Below are positions 10,578 through 20,315 of a stretch of 64,000 nt of DNA, one piece after another. The first letter of the stretch is position 1. Each line of letters begins with the position of its first letter. The stretch is taken from positions 62,001-126,000 of the forward strand of contig CAJNDS010002755.1 of NCBI GenBank assembly GCA_905221605.1. Reading direction: 5' to 3'. Under the pieces are notes generated by a model that had not been told where the DNA came from, did no database searches, and saw only the letters and a program-made list of their open reading frames with translations. Origin of the DNA: Symbiodinium natans (taxonomy: Eukaryota; Sar; Dinophyceae; Suessiales; Symbiodiniaceae). The translations under genes and the position numbers were made by a program.

Positions 10578-12688
10578 ACCCTGTCGAGGTCAAGGCAAGG
10601 ATCAAAAAACTGGCACTAAAGAGCCCGGGGCCGGATGGCTGGAGGATTGACCATTTGCAGGCCATGGACGACAAAGCAGTTGAAGCCGTTGTGTCCTTCT
10701 ACCATGAATGTGAGGCCAAGGCAGCATGGCCGCAGCAAATGACAGTCTCCCTTATAGCAATGCTGCCGAAGAATCTGACCCGGGAAAGACCAATCGCCTT
10801 GCTACACATCCTGTACAGGACCTGGGTCCGTTTGCGATGGGATTTGGTAAGTACTTGGCAGGCAGGCTATGCCAAAAATGCCACGTACGACAAGGCAGTC
10901 CCAGGCAGTTGCTGCTTGGACGTGGCCGTAGGCAGACTGCTGCGAAATGAGGTGGCGAAGACAAATGGTGTGCATGTGGTGTCACTCTTTGTGGACCTTG
11001 AGTCCTTTTTCGATACCGTCCAATTTCAGCAACTGATCACGGCAGCAACGGCCCTGCAATATCCACCGCTAATCCTGAAGATGGCACTGGAAGTGTACAT
11101 GGGTGCCAGATATTTGGTGGCGGATGGGGTGATATCGGCAGGCATCAGAGCTACGAATGGAGTGCAAGCGGGTTGCCCAGCGGCGCCATCGTTGGCAAAG
11201 GTGGCATTGCACCCGGTGATTGATAAGATCCAAAGGCGAAGAGATGTGACAAATGTGGATTGTTGGTTGGATGATGTCTCAATTGACATCCAGCATAAAT
11301 CCTTTAAACAAGCGGCGGATAGTGCGATACGAGTCTACCGCAGCTTAAAGGACGGGATGGACGCCAATGGTTTCACGATTTCATCCAAGAAGACAGGGTT
11401 TGTAGCCAGCAGTACCCAGGCGAGCAAGCACCTGCGAGGACTACTGTTACCGCATGAGCCGCAAGTGTACGACGTGATGCGTGACTTGGGCGTCGACAGT
11501 ACAGGTGGGAGAAAGCGTCGCTTGGTGACGTCGGCCACGCGGGCGAAAAAAGCACACGCACGACAAAGCAAGCTGTCCAGGCTGGGGCCGCCGCCCAGCA
11601 CTAAACTCCGCGTGGTTAAGGCTGCGATCACATCCGTGGCTTTGTGGGGGCACCCATCAGTGGGGGTATCACCCAAAAGAATGAAATGGCTCCGTACAGT
11701 GGTTGGAAAACACCTGGGCAAATACAAGCTTGGTAGTTTGGAAACCATTTTGGACATGGGAGCCAAGAAATGCCAGGATCCGAAGAGCACAATCCACAAG
11801 CAGCATTTCAAGGTGGTGGCTAAAGTTTTCCGTGCATGGATTGGTGGCGGAAAAGCCCACTTTGACTTGGCCTGGAAAACCACTTGGAAGAGGTTGAGTG
11901 CGGCCAAACACCACTGGCCACTGGTCACGGGACCGATGGCAGCAACCATGGCGTACTTAATGGATCTGAAGGTGGATGCCAGTGACCCAGGCAAATGGAA
12001 GAGAGGAAGTGTCCTCAACGTTGATTGGACCCAGCCACGCATGGGTAGCCTCGCCTACAAATGGCTTGAGGGATTCCTGGAGGAACAGAAACGGGCTGCA
12101 ATAGCGCGACAGGCAGGTGGCGCTGGTGCCCAAGAGGGGCTGGATTGGACGCCGCGTCACAAGCTGACGAAGCTGGGAGGCCTAAGCCCAGGCCTTATGG
12201 AAGGTATAAAGTCAGTGTGGCACGCGGGCGTCATCACGGAGTCCAAGCCTGGATGGTGCAAGAAGTGCCAAATGCCAGCAACTCTGGAGCATGTCCTCAA
12301 AGAATGTCCTTACTGGCGTGAACAAGGGTTCAAAGAACCCAAGCTCCAGGAATACTTGCGCCACAAATACCCATGGGAGTGTCTGTGGACAAGGGCACTC
12401 CTGCCAAAGCCGGCGGTGTGGCACCCGAAGCCGCCGGAACACCTTTTAGGTCTGCGCTACCAAGGATGCTTCGCAGCAGATGCAAAAGTGGAAGCGGAAG
12501 GCTTGATCTTCGCCACTGACGCAAGTGGAGGTCCAGGAGGAATAGACCCACGTGTACAAACATCAGCCCTCGCAGTGGTGGCTATGTCCTGGACAAAAGG
12601 TGTGCTGGTGGAAGTCGGACGGATTACACCTTGGTCTACCCGTGGCAGCCGGTGGTGGACATGGAGCGCCGTGCACTTTTCCGACTAA
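10538..12688 (+). CDS. LINE ORF2, reverse transcriptase with zinc knuckle and start of RNase H
   Basis: The frame is open from 10538; there is no good ATG, so it is read as a continuation of ORF2 by a -1 shift. Motifs in order: SPGPDGWRIDHL (fingers), LFVDLESFFDTV (motif A, catalytic Asp), NGVQAGCPAAPS (motif B), CWLDDVSID (motif C, catalytic DD with W-L before it instead of the usual Y/F-x), and a motif D-like ISSKKTGF. Near 12255 comes C-x2-C-x8-H-x4-C (CKKCQMPATLEHVLKEC), the zinc knuckle common after LINE reverse transcriptases. At about 12515 TDASGG is the first strand of RNase H with its first catalytic Asp. The frame then runs to a stop at 12688 while the rest of RNase H continues in the -1 frame. 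The polymerase core appears intact. Confidence 0.85.
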   Translation, partial: GCSQKQAASVEPLNPVEVKARIKKLALKSPGPDGWRIDHLQAMDDKAVEAVVSFYHECEAKAAWPQQMTVSLIAMLPKNLTRERPIALLHILYRTWVRLRWDLVSTWQAGYAKNATYDKAVPGSCCLDVAVGRLLRNEVAKTNGVHVVSLFVDLESFFDTVQFQQLITAATALQYPPLILKMALEVYMGARYLVADGVISAGIRATNGVQAGCPAAPSLAKVALHPVIDKIQRRRDVTNVDCWLDDVSIDIQHKSFKQAADSAIRVYRSLKDGMDANGFTISSKKTGFVASSTQASKHLRGLLLPHEPQVYDVMRDLGVDSTGGRKRRLVTSATRAKKAHARQSKLSRLGPPPSTKLRVVKAAITSVALWGHPSVGVSPKRMKWLRTVVGKHLGKYKLGSLETILDMGAKKCQDPKSTIHKQHFKVVAKVFRAWIGGGKAHFDLAWKTTWKRLSAAKHHWPLVTGPMAATMAYLMDLKVDASDPGKWKRGSVLNVDWTQPRMGSLAYKWLEGFLEEQKRAAIARQAGGAGAQEGLDWTPRHKLTKLGGLSPGLMEGIKSVWHAGVITESKPGWCKKCQMPATLEHVLKECPYWREQGFKEPKLQEYLRHKYPWECLWTRALLPKPAVWHPKPPEHLLGLRYQGCFAADAKVEAEGLIFATDASGGPGGIDPRVQTSALAVVAMSWTKGVLVEVGRITPWSTRGSRWWTWSAVHFSD

Positions 12689-13668
12689 TGGAGCACACGG
12701 AGGATCTGATTGATGTCACTATGGATTGCAAGCCGGCAGTCCAAGCGCTACAAAAAACACAACCGCCGGAGGATGACCTGGAATGGAGCAAAGTGTGGAA
12801 TGACAGAAAACGTATCAAGGCAACATGGGTCCCGTCCCACAAAACTGAAGAGGAATTCCTGGCGAAGATGGGGCCGGGCACGTTGTGGCGACGTGCAGCG
12901 AATGACATGGCAGACAAAGTATGTGGAGCAGTGGCGGCGGCTGCTTACAGCCCAGCGCACAAGAGGCGTGTCAAAGAGTTGGACAATGTGGTGCGCACAC
13001 TTTCCCTGGCGTACGGTGCACGCGCAGCCCACATATTGCGGAAGCGCAAAGAAGAAGACTTTCCCTTCATCCTGGACCATGCGCATTACAAAGAGAAGAT
13101 GGAAGCCTCGCAGAAAGCTGAGGGATGCAAAAAAGAGCATGGCGGAGCCAAACTCAACAAACGCCAGCGGCTTTGGCAGTTGCTTGACAACCCGGAGCGT
13201 GGGCATCAATGGGAGAAGGGCAGCGAACACCCCCGGAATTTAACCCTGAAATGCCGACTGTGTGGTTTGTATGTACAACAAACCCTCACGAACTTGGAGG
13301 TGGTATTGGAGCAGTACTGCGTCAACCAGCCGGAGGCGCGTGTGCGGGAAGAGTGGGGTATCCACCCCTCCCATAATATGGTGAATTTGGGGATCCGATG
13401 GGTTTGCGCAAAGTGTGACAGAACACATGCGCCGGTTAGCCAGAGGTGCAATAAAAGCCTGGCGGGTGAGTGCAAATCGCGGACTTCCCAGGGCAAGCTG
13501 GCTACCCAAGCGCAAACCCTTGTCAATGGTGGTAGTATGAGCCACGTCCAGTTTCAACAGCCTCGCGTTCAGTTTGGTGGAAAACACGCCAAAGCTAAGC
13601 CCCAAGCCAGTGCACAGCAAAAGATGTCACTGTTTGTTAGGCCTCGCCAAGCTGAGGGAACGCAGTAA
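12631..13668 (+). CDS. LINE ORF2, C-terminal part: rest of RNase H plus zinc cluster
   Basis: Read in the -1 frame relative to the reverse transcriptase. It continues the RNase H fold: DMERRAL (Glu), TMDCKPAVQAL (second Asp), WVPSHKT and NDMADK (His/Asp region). RNase H would degrade the RNA strand of the cDNA hybrid. No slippery heptamer sits in phase at the junction (about 12620-12650), so the split is most simply an indel in this copy. Downstream, residues ~210-290 hold CRLC ... CAKC ... C ... C, a likely zinc-binding cluster, followed by a Gln- and Lys-rich tail. Two CCTC/GAGG hairpins lie within it (13106-13123, 13642-13657), one encoding ASQKAEG. Confidence 0.75.
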   Translation: MVYPWQPVVDMERRALFRLMEHTEDLIDVTMDCKPAVQALQKTQPPEDDLEWSKVWNDRKRIKATWVPSHKTEEEFLAKMGPGTLWRRAANDMADKVCGAVAAAAYSPAHKRRVKELDNVVRTLSLAYGARAAHILRKRKEEDFPFILDHAHYKEKMEASQKAEGCKKEHGGAKLNKRQRLWQLLDNPERGHQWEKGSEHPRNLTLKCRLCGLYVQQTLTNLEVVLEQYCVNQPEARVREEWGIHPSHNMVNLGIRWVCAKCDRTHAPVSQRCNKSLAGECKSRTSQGKLATQAQTLVNGGSMSHVQFQQPRVQFGGKHAKAKPQASAQQKMSLFVRPRQAEGTQ

Positions 13669-13843
13669 TTACGCAGCCGTTTGGAGCAAAGAGACAGGGT
13701 TTTCGGCCTCGTAGCTGAGGGTGTGGGCCTCGCACGGGGAATAGCGACTGGGTGTTTCCGGCCTCGCTTTGCTGAGGGATACTTTCGGCCTCGCGGTGCT
13801 GCGTGCATTCGGCATCGCTGAGGGAAACGACAGGTCTGGAACT

Positions 13844-14356
13844 ATGAGGCAATGGAAAACGGACGCGACGATGAGGAGACAAGGGTCCCGATTGCCATCC
13901 TGGCTCAGGAATCGGCCGGACAAAGGCAAAGGCAAAGGCAAGCACAAGCAGCAGGATGAGCCCATGCGAGACCGTTCCCCGCTTCGACAGGCCAGACACC
14001 CGGAACAGACTTGGGATAGGGACGAGGCGAGTGCTTCGGAACCTCCTGCGGGTCCGGTACGCCTACGGGAGAGAGGAGAAGAAAGTGCGGCCTCGCACCA
14101 AGCTGAGGGTGTTGATGAAGAGGAAGACGAAAGCCAGCCTCGTACAGTCACGCTGGCAGAAGGACCAGGTGCCCACAACATGGCCTCGCGGGAAGCTGAG
14201 GGACAGGAGCCAGAGGAAGCAACGGGGCAAGAAAAGCCAGTGCACCTTGTGGTGCACAAACTGCAAGGACAGCGCTCCATTGGATCGGGGAGGTCCAATT
14301 GGTACGCAACCCAACGACGGGGCAAAGCTTACAGCCAAGAGTGCTTCCCTTTATAG
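13844..14356 (+). CDS. Downstream ORF3, first part: low-complexity charged protein
   Basis: The start is the ATG at 13844 (MRQWKTDATMRRQGSRLPSW). A KGKGKGKHK patch is followed by a Glu-rich, disordered region in which two CCTC/GAGG hairpins (14091-14108, 14184-14201) encode ASHQAEG and ASREAEG. It is unusual for a LINE to carry a third ORF 3' of RNase H. The frame ends CCC TTT A in heptamer phase, directly followed by TAG, and the -1 frame continues as the next entry, so the two may be one product. No function recognised. Confidence 0.4.
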   Translation: MRQWKTDATMRRQGSRLPSWLRNRPDKGKGKGKHKQQDEPMRDRSPLRQARHPEQTWDRDEASASEPPAGPVRLRERGEESAASHQAEGVDEEEDESQPRTVTLAEGPGAHNMASREAEGQEPEEATGQEKPVHLVVHKLQGQRSIGSGRSNWYATQRRGKAYSQECFPL

Positions 14357-15078
14357 GAGCTGGGCGTACTCGAAGAGGATATGCTCTGGATCGGCTGTGG
14401 GTCATGAAACTTGCGACGGAACCCCGGAGCTTTGGCAACGAAGCAGGGTACGGGGAACAATTCCCCACCCTGGTGACCAGGACCCTGTGGGCAGGATGGA
14501 TTAAAGTCCTTTTCGACGAGGCGGTGGAGGGCCACTACCACCACTACTTTTATGGAAGTATCATCCGCAGAGCAGAACTGTTCAACCCATGGTGGCAGGA
14601 ACATCGTCAAGAAGCCGGGGTACTCAGACAGTCCCTGTTTTACCTGGTGGCTATAACGTCATGGCTGACCATGCAAGGGGTTGCTCTATCGGATATCACG
14701 GTTGGGCGCGACCCGATGTCAGGATCGCTACCACGGGCAGTGTTCTTTGACACGGCTGAGTGGTCGACGCTGCAGGAGGAGAAATACAAGCTATCATGCG
14801 GCCTCGTACGCATCCTGGAGAAATATGACGAGGAGCTACTGGCAACCATACGTGGATTGGTCAGAACGTACGACGGAAAGGCCAGCGCGCTTTGGATGGC
14901 GTGCGTGGGCAATGTCGGGCCTTTTGCCCAGCACCTACTGGATGCCGGGATTGCAAAACGAGGATGGGATGGAACCCTACTTGCAGTACCGGCAGGAGAG
15001 ATCCAGAAAATCACGTCGGTCATGCCGTATGACGAAGCGATGAGTGAGCAGCGTAGCCCAGACAAGAAACACGGCTAG
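14299..15078 (+). CDS. Downstream ORF3, second part: unknown globular protein, faintly kinase-like
   Basis: 259 codons from the frame opening; the first ATG is at 14401. Entry by a -1 slip at CCCTTTA (14347-14353) would join it to the preceding frame. It is rich in Trp, Leu and aromatics and looks globular rather than disordered. GVALSDITVGRD followed about 8 residues later by AVFFDTAEW is reminiscent of a kinase-like catalytic loop plus metal-binding Asp (HxDxxxxN ... DFG), but the catalytic His, Asn and DFG Gly are not there, so this is a weak resemblance only. It ends at 15078 just before the hairpin-rich 3' leader. It may be a captured host domain or an element-specific accessory protein. 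Confidence 0.45.
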   Translation: MVRNPTTGQSLQPRVLPFIGAGRTRRGYALDRLWVMKLATEPRSFGNEAGYGEQFPTLVTRTLWAGWIKVLFDEAVEGHYHHYFYGSIIRRAELFNPWWQEHRQEAGVLRQSLFYLVAITSWLTMQGVALSDITVGRDPMSGSLPRAVFFDTAEWSTLQEEKYKLSCGLVRILEKYDEELLATIRGLVRTYDGKASALWMACVGNVGPFAQHLLDAGIAKRGWDGTLLAVPAGEIQKITSVMPYDEAMSEQRSPDKKHG

Positions 15079-15114
15079 TGGTCTGAGAAGCACCAACCGA
15101 CTCAAGAAATACCG

Positions 15115-15262
15115 CCTCGGCGTGCTGCCTGAGGAAGTTTCGGCCTCGACTCTGGTCTGAGGGGTGCAAATGAGGGAAGTTCGGCCTCGGCAAGACCTGA
15201 GGGAATTTCGGCCTCGACCACGGTCTGAGGGCATGGATTTCGGCCTCGACAAATGTCTGAGG
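15115..15262 (+). repeat. Cluster of five CCTC/GAGG stem-loops in the LINE 3' leader
   Basis: The hairpins are at 15115-15134, 15144-15162, 15185-15202, 15212-15230 and 15244-15262. Each is CCTC + inner stem + loop + inner stem + T + GAGG, the single T being unpaired on the 3' side. The inner stems differ but always pair: GGC/GCC, GAC/GTC, GG/CC, GACC/GGTC, GACA/TGTC. The position just upstream of the conserved 3' box suggests a role in RNA recognition, stability or 3'-end formation; that is inference. Confidence 0.75.
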
Positions 15263-15381
15263 GAAGTGAGGGCTAGTACCGGTAGTCTCACTGTGCAGAG
15301 TTTGTAGTTTGTATGTTTCACCCTCTAACCTCAGCCCCTTCGGGTGGCTACGCCTCGCAGCGTGCAGACGAAAAATTCACC

Positions 15382-15392
15382 TTTGGCTCAAG
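15382..15392 (+). other. Spliced-leader relic, longest copy
   Basis: TTTGGCTCAAG equals the last 11 nt of the dinoflagellate spliced leader (...CCATTTTGGCTCAAG). Shorter versions open the other units: 1367-1375, 4221-4230, 7060-7068, 17465-17473, 20316-20324, 23169-23177 and 26010-26018. Confidence 0.7.
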
Positions 15393-17464
15393 GTTTCGGC
15401 TCAACCCCGGTGGGGTGCTCAGGTAGAGAGCGTCTTTAGTGCCGTTGTGGCTGGCCCTGGGGCTTGTAACTAAGGGTAGGTTCCGTTTTGAGGCCCTGGC
15501 AAAACTGTGTTTGCTCGTAGGCCGGCTGACCGGCTAAGCTGTCATAGAGCGGCGGCCCGCCAACTGCTGCCGACGACGAAGGACGTTCGAGTGCACAGTC
15601 TTCGGCCTCGCTTCGCTAGAGGGAAGCTTTTCGTCCTCGCGTTGCTGAGGGAACCTTGTGGCCTACAGTCTGCTCTGGGTCACAGTGAGAGTTGCAGCCT
15701 CGATTTGCTTGAGGGGTGACGCTAGAGCCTGTTGCTCACCAGAGATTCCTGCTGTCTCTGGGTGAACAAAACCCGCCGACCCTCACTTGGATTGAGGGCT
15801 GTGTGTTAGGGTGAGTTTGGGTTCCTCGCTCGCTTGTGTGGAAAACGAAGGTGAGACCGAAACACGGGGGAAAACGGCCAAGGCACGTTGCAGACAGTGC
15901 AGGCCAACGTCGCACTGCAAGCGGCATCCTTGCAGTTGTGACAAGAGTGTCCCGAACAATAGCGGTGTGCTTGAGCCCGAGTTTGCTGGTTTTCGGGGAT
16001 CTGCAAGCTGAGCACAACAGGATATTCTTCGCAGGTAGAATCAGGTAGAACAGATCGGCCCAACCCTGGTGGATCTGCCTGGACACACATAACAGAGGCA
16101 CCAGTGTCGCAAAGCTCATTGACTGGTGCTACTGAGACGCCGTTGCCAAAGAACTTGCAGTAGGACTGTGGTGCGGCACAGTGCAAGTTGAAGAGCAGCT
16201 GTTGGTGGCTGCTCCCCGGTAGACAAATAGTCCAAGAAAGCCTTCCTCGGCCTCGCTCCGTGCTGAGGGTTGTTAGGGCTGGTATTGGCCGGACATGGTT
16301 CAGATGGAGGTTACCCGAACTTCTCGCTTTTCCCATCTGAAGGCAACCAATGGTTATCAGCCTGCTGGACATGGCAGGCCTCCTTTTTGTTTTACATCCA
16401 CGTCTCCTGCAAGGGCTGGGGTTTGTCAGTGCACACAGACAAGGCGAACCTTGCAGATGTATGAGGTTATTGAAAAATGTTGGCTCTCACTGTATGGTGA
16501 ATGGTTTGTATGGGCACTTGCTGGGGCAAGGCGGCTCTGGCTTCTGGGGATGGTGCATGTGCTGACTGCTGCGGTAAGGAAACGGGGACGTAGAAGGGAG
16601 CCGGACATGCTTGCCTCCGTCTAGCACGTGGACGCCGAGCAGAGTATGTGACACTATCTTCAGCTGCTGGAGCCAAATTGCCTCGCCGTGTGACGTGGAT
16701 GTGGTGGTTAGTCGTGGCCTCATGCACTGGAAGGCCTACCACAACAAATCCGAATGGAAACTGTGGTCCTAAGACACGCGGAGCAGCAGCGTATACGTGG
16801 CGCCGCGGGGGGCACATAGAGATAGAGGGCTTGGCAAGGGAACTCTGTCTAGAAATAGCCCTGGCTCCGTGAGGAGCTGAGGGCCTGGCTGCGCTGATGC
16901 AGCGGAATGGTTGTTCGGCCTCGCCTCCGCTGAGGGAACAACAGTCAATGCTTCTCTGCAGTGTCGGTCCGGGTTAGTAAGAGCGAGAACGCCGGGACCT
17001 CGAGCTGCAGTTTTACCATGAAGCAACCGCGTGAGATGCATTATTGGTCAACTGGTGAGTAAGAGCGAGAAAGCCAGGGCGACGCTACTTTGGGGGAGGC
17101 TGCAAGGCACGGTTAGTAAGCGCGAGAAAGCCGGAGCTGCGGACGAACCTGGAGTAGCAGTCTTTCATACCTCACGTGTTTCACTTTGCGGCCTCGCATG
17201 CGCTGAGGGCATATGCCTCGAACAGAACATCCAGTGCTGAGTGCGGATTGCCAAACTTACGGAGGCTGATGCCACAACAAGTGCCTCAACAGCAATGCAT
17301 GCGGAGGGCAAAGTTCGGCCTCGCGAGTGCTGAGGGTTGCAGCTGAGAGAGGGCCTAGCTGAGAACGCAACACCTCAAGCGAGGAAATTTTTAGTTTAGT
17401 TTCACCTTGACCAACGGCCCCTTCGGGTGGCTACGCGACGCAGCGTGCAGACGAAAAATTCACC
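15382..17464 (+). mobile_element. Array unit C1, second non-autonomous type
   Basis: 2,083 bp. It begins with the longest SL relic of the array (TTTGGCTCAAG, 15382-15392) and ends with the 3' box variant ...CGCGACGCAGCGTGCAGACG...AAAAATTCACC. The first ~150 bp are homologous to units A and B; the interior is its own. It has constant-loop hairpins near 16970, 17055 and 17113 and many CCTC/GAGG hairpins. Its ORFs are short and not kept in the sister unit C2, so it is probably non-coding. Confidence 0.7.
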
Positions 17465-20315
17465 TGGCTCAAGTCTCGGCTCAACCCCGGTGGGGTGCGC
17501 AGGTAGTGAGCTGTTCGGTGGCCTGGAGGCTGTACCTAAGGGTGGGCTCCAACAGGACTAAAACCGAAACCACTGTGTTTGCTCGGTAGTTCTGCCAGCC
17601 ACATAGCTGCCTGTGTACGGCCTCGCCGAGTGCTGAGGGAACTTTCGACCTCGCTGCTGAGGGTGTTGTCGGCCTCGCATAAGCTGAGGATTGTGGAAAG
17701 TCTTCGGCCTCGCTCGGAGGGACAACATAGTTCGGCCTCACCACGGTTGAGGGAAACACCTCCTGGAACTGAGGTGCAAGAAGATAGCAGACCTGTGCGA
17801 GCGAAGAGGGTTCCGAGGCCTTAACTTCCTTTGTTGGAACAGGGCCCCGTCTCAACCGCAGATTTCCGCTCGTGGGCTATCGGCGACCAGAGTGGCCGTC
17901 CACAGTGCCCTGGACAGTGTGCCACACGCCAAAGAGACTTGCTGCAAGGCAGACGGAGAGCGACGGACCATGCCGGCAATTGCGTGCTGTGTATTTGCAT
18001 GGTCACACCAGGGGCGTCGTGAAGGGCTTTTCCTGGAACTGTCGCAGTCATATCGTATCCACTTTGTCCGTCGCACCAGGAGAGGCAACATAGCCTGGGG
18101 CAGCTGTGGGAATTGGAATGTCCAAAGAAGCCTGAATGCAGCTAACCTCCACCTGCAGCTCCGGGATTTCCGATGCTGTGAGGATGCGAGGCTTTGGAAC
18201 ATCGATTTCTATGTCGATCCCACAAACCCATCCCTGATGATTGATGGCAGCGGACGTGAAATCAGGTACCTGGGTAGGCTGGTGATTATGGTGTATGGCC
18301 CTGATGTGTCGAGAAGGATGCTGGCCTTGTCGGAAGATGATGAGGAATGGATGCTCCTTTGAGGTGATGAAACGTCGCCGGCCAGTAACCAGGCAAGTGG
18401 AAGTGGATTGAATTGCGAGCACAGCCTCGCCATTAAGGGCCATGTGAGGGCAAACCCGAATGCAGGCTTAGCTTGCCGGAATGAGGGTGATCAACATACC
18501 CTCGCAGCACAATGCTTTCAGAACCCGTGAAACCAGCGGAGATGCCATGTGAGGCTATGCAAGGGCAGTTTCGGCCTCGCTATGCTGGAGTAAAGGTTCG
18601 GCCTCGCCTCGGCTGAGGGAATGGATGGTTCGGCCTCGCCAAGGCTGAGGGAACAACAGAAGGGTTGCGAAAACGCCTCGCTGATGAAGAAGGTGCATGA
18701 TGTTCCGGCCTCGCATCAGCTGAGGGAAGAATGATGGAATGGGCAGGCCGGGCACTTATTGGTCTGCCGGAATTGAGTCTGGGAGACTCTGGAAGCACTG
18801 CATGCAGCTTGGACGGCTGATGCTACTGGGCGCAAAGCGGTAAAGCAGCTTGAAGCATAGACTCCGCGGTGCCGGTGTGTCGGAGCAATTGATAGGTACA
18901 ACCGCAGCCCAGCAGTGCTCAATCAAACAAAGCAACATTCGGCCTCGACTTTGGTCTGAGGGAATGTGAGCTATAAAGAGCAAACTCCAGAATATGGATG
19001 AGGGACACTGGCCAGGCATGGAGGCCAGCAAAGGGCAGGTACCAGCATTGCACTGGAGAAGCCTCGAGTCCCAATGGCAGTGAACTTTGTGGTGAGGAAT
19101 ACGTCGACTGGTAAGTAAGTGCGAGAAAGCCAGGGCGATTCTGGGGAGAACAGCAAGGCACGGTTAGTAAGTGCGAGAACACCGGAGCTGCTGAGAACCC
19201 TGGATTAGCCGGGACGTACTCCGTGGAGGATTCGTTGTCACTGCTTTCAGAAATGCCCACAAGGACCAAGCATGCAGCTAACCCGTGGTCGCAGAGTGGG
19301 CCTCACTTCGGTTGAGGGTAATCGACTCCCAAGTGAGAGTATGGAGTTTTGGTGGCAAACAAGAGAGCCAGCCGACTGTCTTTGGAACAATGGCTACGGC
19401 TGGATTGGAGAATGTCAAGTCTCACAATGGATAGCGGCCTCGTACATAATATCCTCACAGGCAGGGTGGGTTTGACCTGGTAGTCGGCACCTTGCCCGGC
19501 CCCCTGTCAGGCGCCTGTACCGGCCACCTGTTGAAGGTGTGTGGCGTGGGGTCACCGGTGCGTAGCGGCGATTTCGGTCGCTTAGCGTCCTCCAGCCTAA
19601 AAAGGGGTATGTTTGGGCAGGTACTTCACCTGTTCCTCCTGCTTGGCTCGTGTTGGAGATGTGTGAATCGAGGGCATGGATCCGTCAAGGTGAGATGACG
19701 AGAAAGTGCAGAATTGGGCCTCAATCAATATGGAACGGTCTATGGGGATTGACCACCCCGCTGGTAGAGGGATAGCGGCCTCTGAGAATCGGAGGGCATG
19801 GATCACCTCCCGGCAAAAGCCACAGGAAGTATGCCCTGTGCATGCAAGAGGCAGCCACCGTAACCAGAGTCCATGAAGCCTCGGGCCATGACCTGGTTTG
19901 AAGACATGTCCGGCCTCACTACGGTTGAGGGGTGTGGATGGAAGCACTCAGGACATGCAATGAGACTCGTAGAACGAGCATCTGGGTCTACAGGAATTGA
20001 CCTCCATTCGGTTGAGGGATAGCGGCCTCCACGAACGAGGGCATGGATCACCTCCCGAATAGACAACACAGAGAATGTGCAAGCATACAGGCAATTGCCT
20101 TGGCCAAAGTCTTCAAGCCACTGGCAACGACTTGGTCAAAACGACATTCCGGCCTCACTTCGGTTGAGGGTAGCGGTACGTCAAAACCGAGGACAAGGAA
20201 TGAGAGGGGGAACTTACCGGCAGTTTCACCCCACAGTTTTAGTAAGTTTTGTTTCACTTGAACCCACAGCCCCTTCGGGTGGCTACGCCTCGCAGCGTGC
20301 AGAAGAAAATTCACC
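17465..20315 (+). mobile_element. Array unit A3
   Basis: 2,851 bp; opens TGGCTCAAG and ends with a slightly altered box (CAGAAGAAAATTCACC). Its body (about 17,740-20,050) is almost base-for-base identical to A4 and A5, while its first ~250 and last ~250 bp differ at several sites. It contains the intact 130-aa ORF; the longer 3' ORF seen in A1 is broken here by a single-base change in a G/T run near 19,470. Confidence 0.75.
17970..18362 (+). CDS. Conserved 130-aa ORF, copy A3, function unknown
   Basis: Intact. Shares with A4 and A5 the residues RDF and GREIRY where A1 has RNF and RRVIRY. No domain recognised. Confidence 0.35.
   Translation: MPAIACCVFAWSHQGRREGLFLELSQSYRIHFVRRTRRGNIAWGSCGNWNVQRSLNAANLHLQLRDFRCCEDARLWNIDFYVDPTNPSLMIDGSGREIRYLGRLVIMVYGPDVSRRMLALSEDDEEWMLL

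Larger units (their letters stand above)
7060..15381 (+). mobile_element. Unit B: non-LTR retrotransposon (LINE), about 8.3 kb
   Basis: The unit starts with the spliced-leader relic TGGCTCAAG and ends with the shared box ACGAAAAATTCACC, with no poly(A). In order it carries a 5' leader with CCTC/GAGG hairpins, ORF1 (zinc-ribbon plus coiled coil), an APE-type endonuclease frame, a reverse transcriptase frame, a C-terminal RNase H/zinc frame, a further ORF pair downstream, and a 3' leader with five tandem hairpins. Frame breaks separate endonuclease from reverse transcriptase and split RNase H, so this copy is probably not fully active, although the catalytic motifs of the reverse transcriptase are intact. 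It is the only unit with reverse transcriptase and is the likely source type for the A and C derivatives. Confidence 0.85.

Noticed and set aside
15507-16372. ORFs in unit C1 (up to 188 aa)
   Set aside because: Not preserved in C2 because of indels; likely chance frames.
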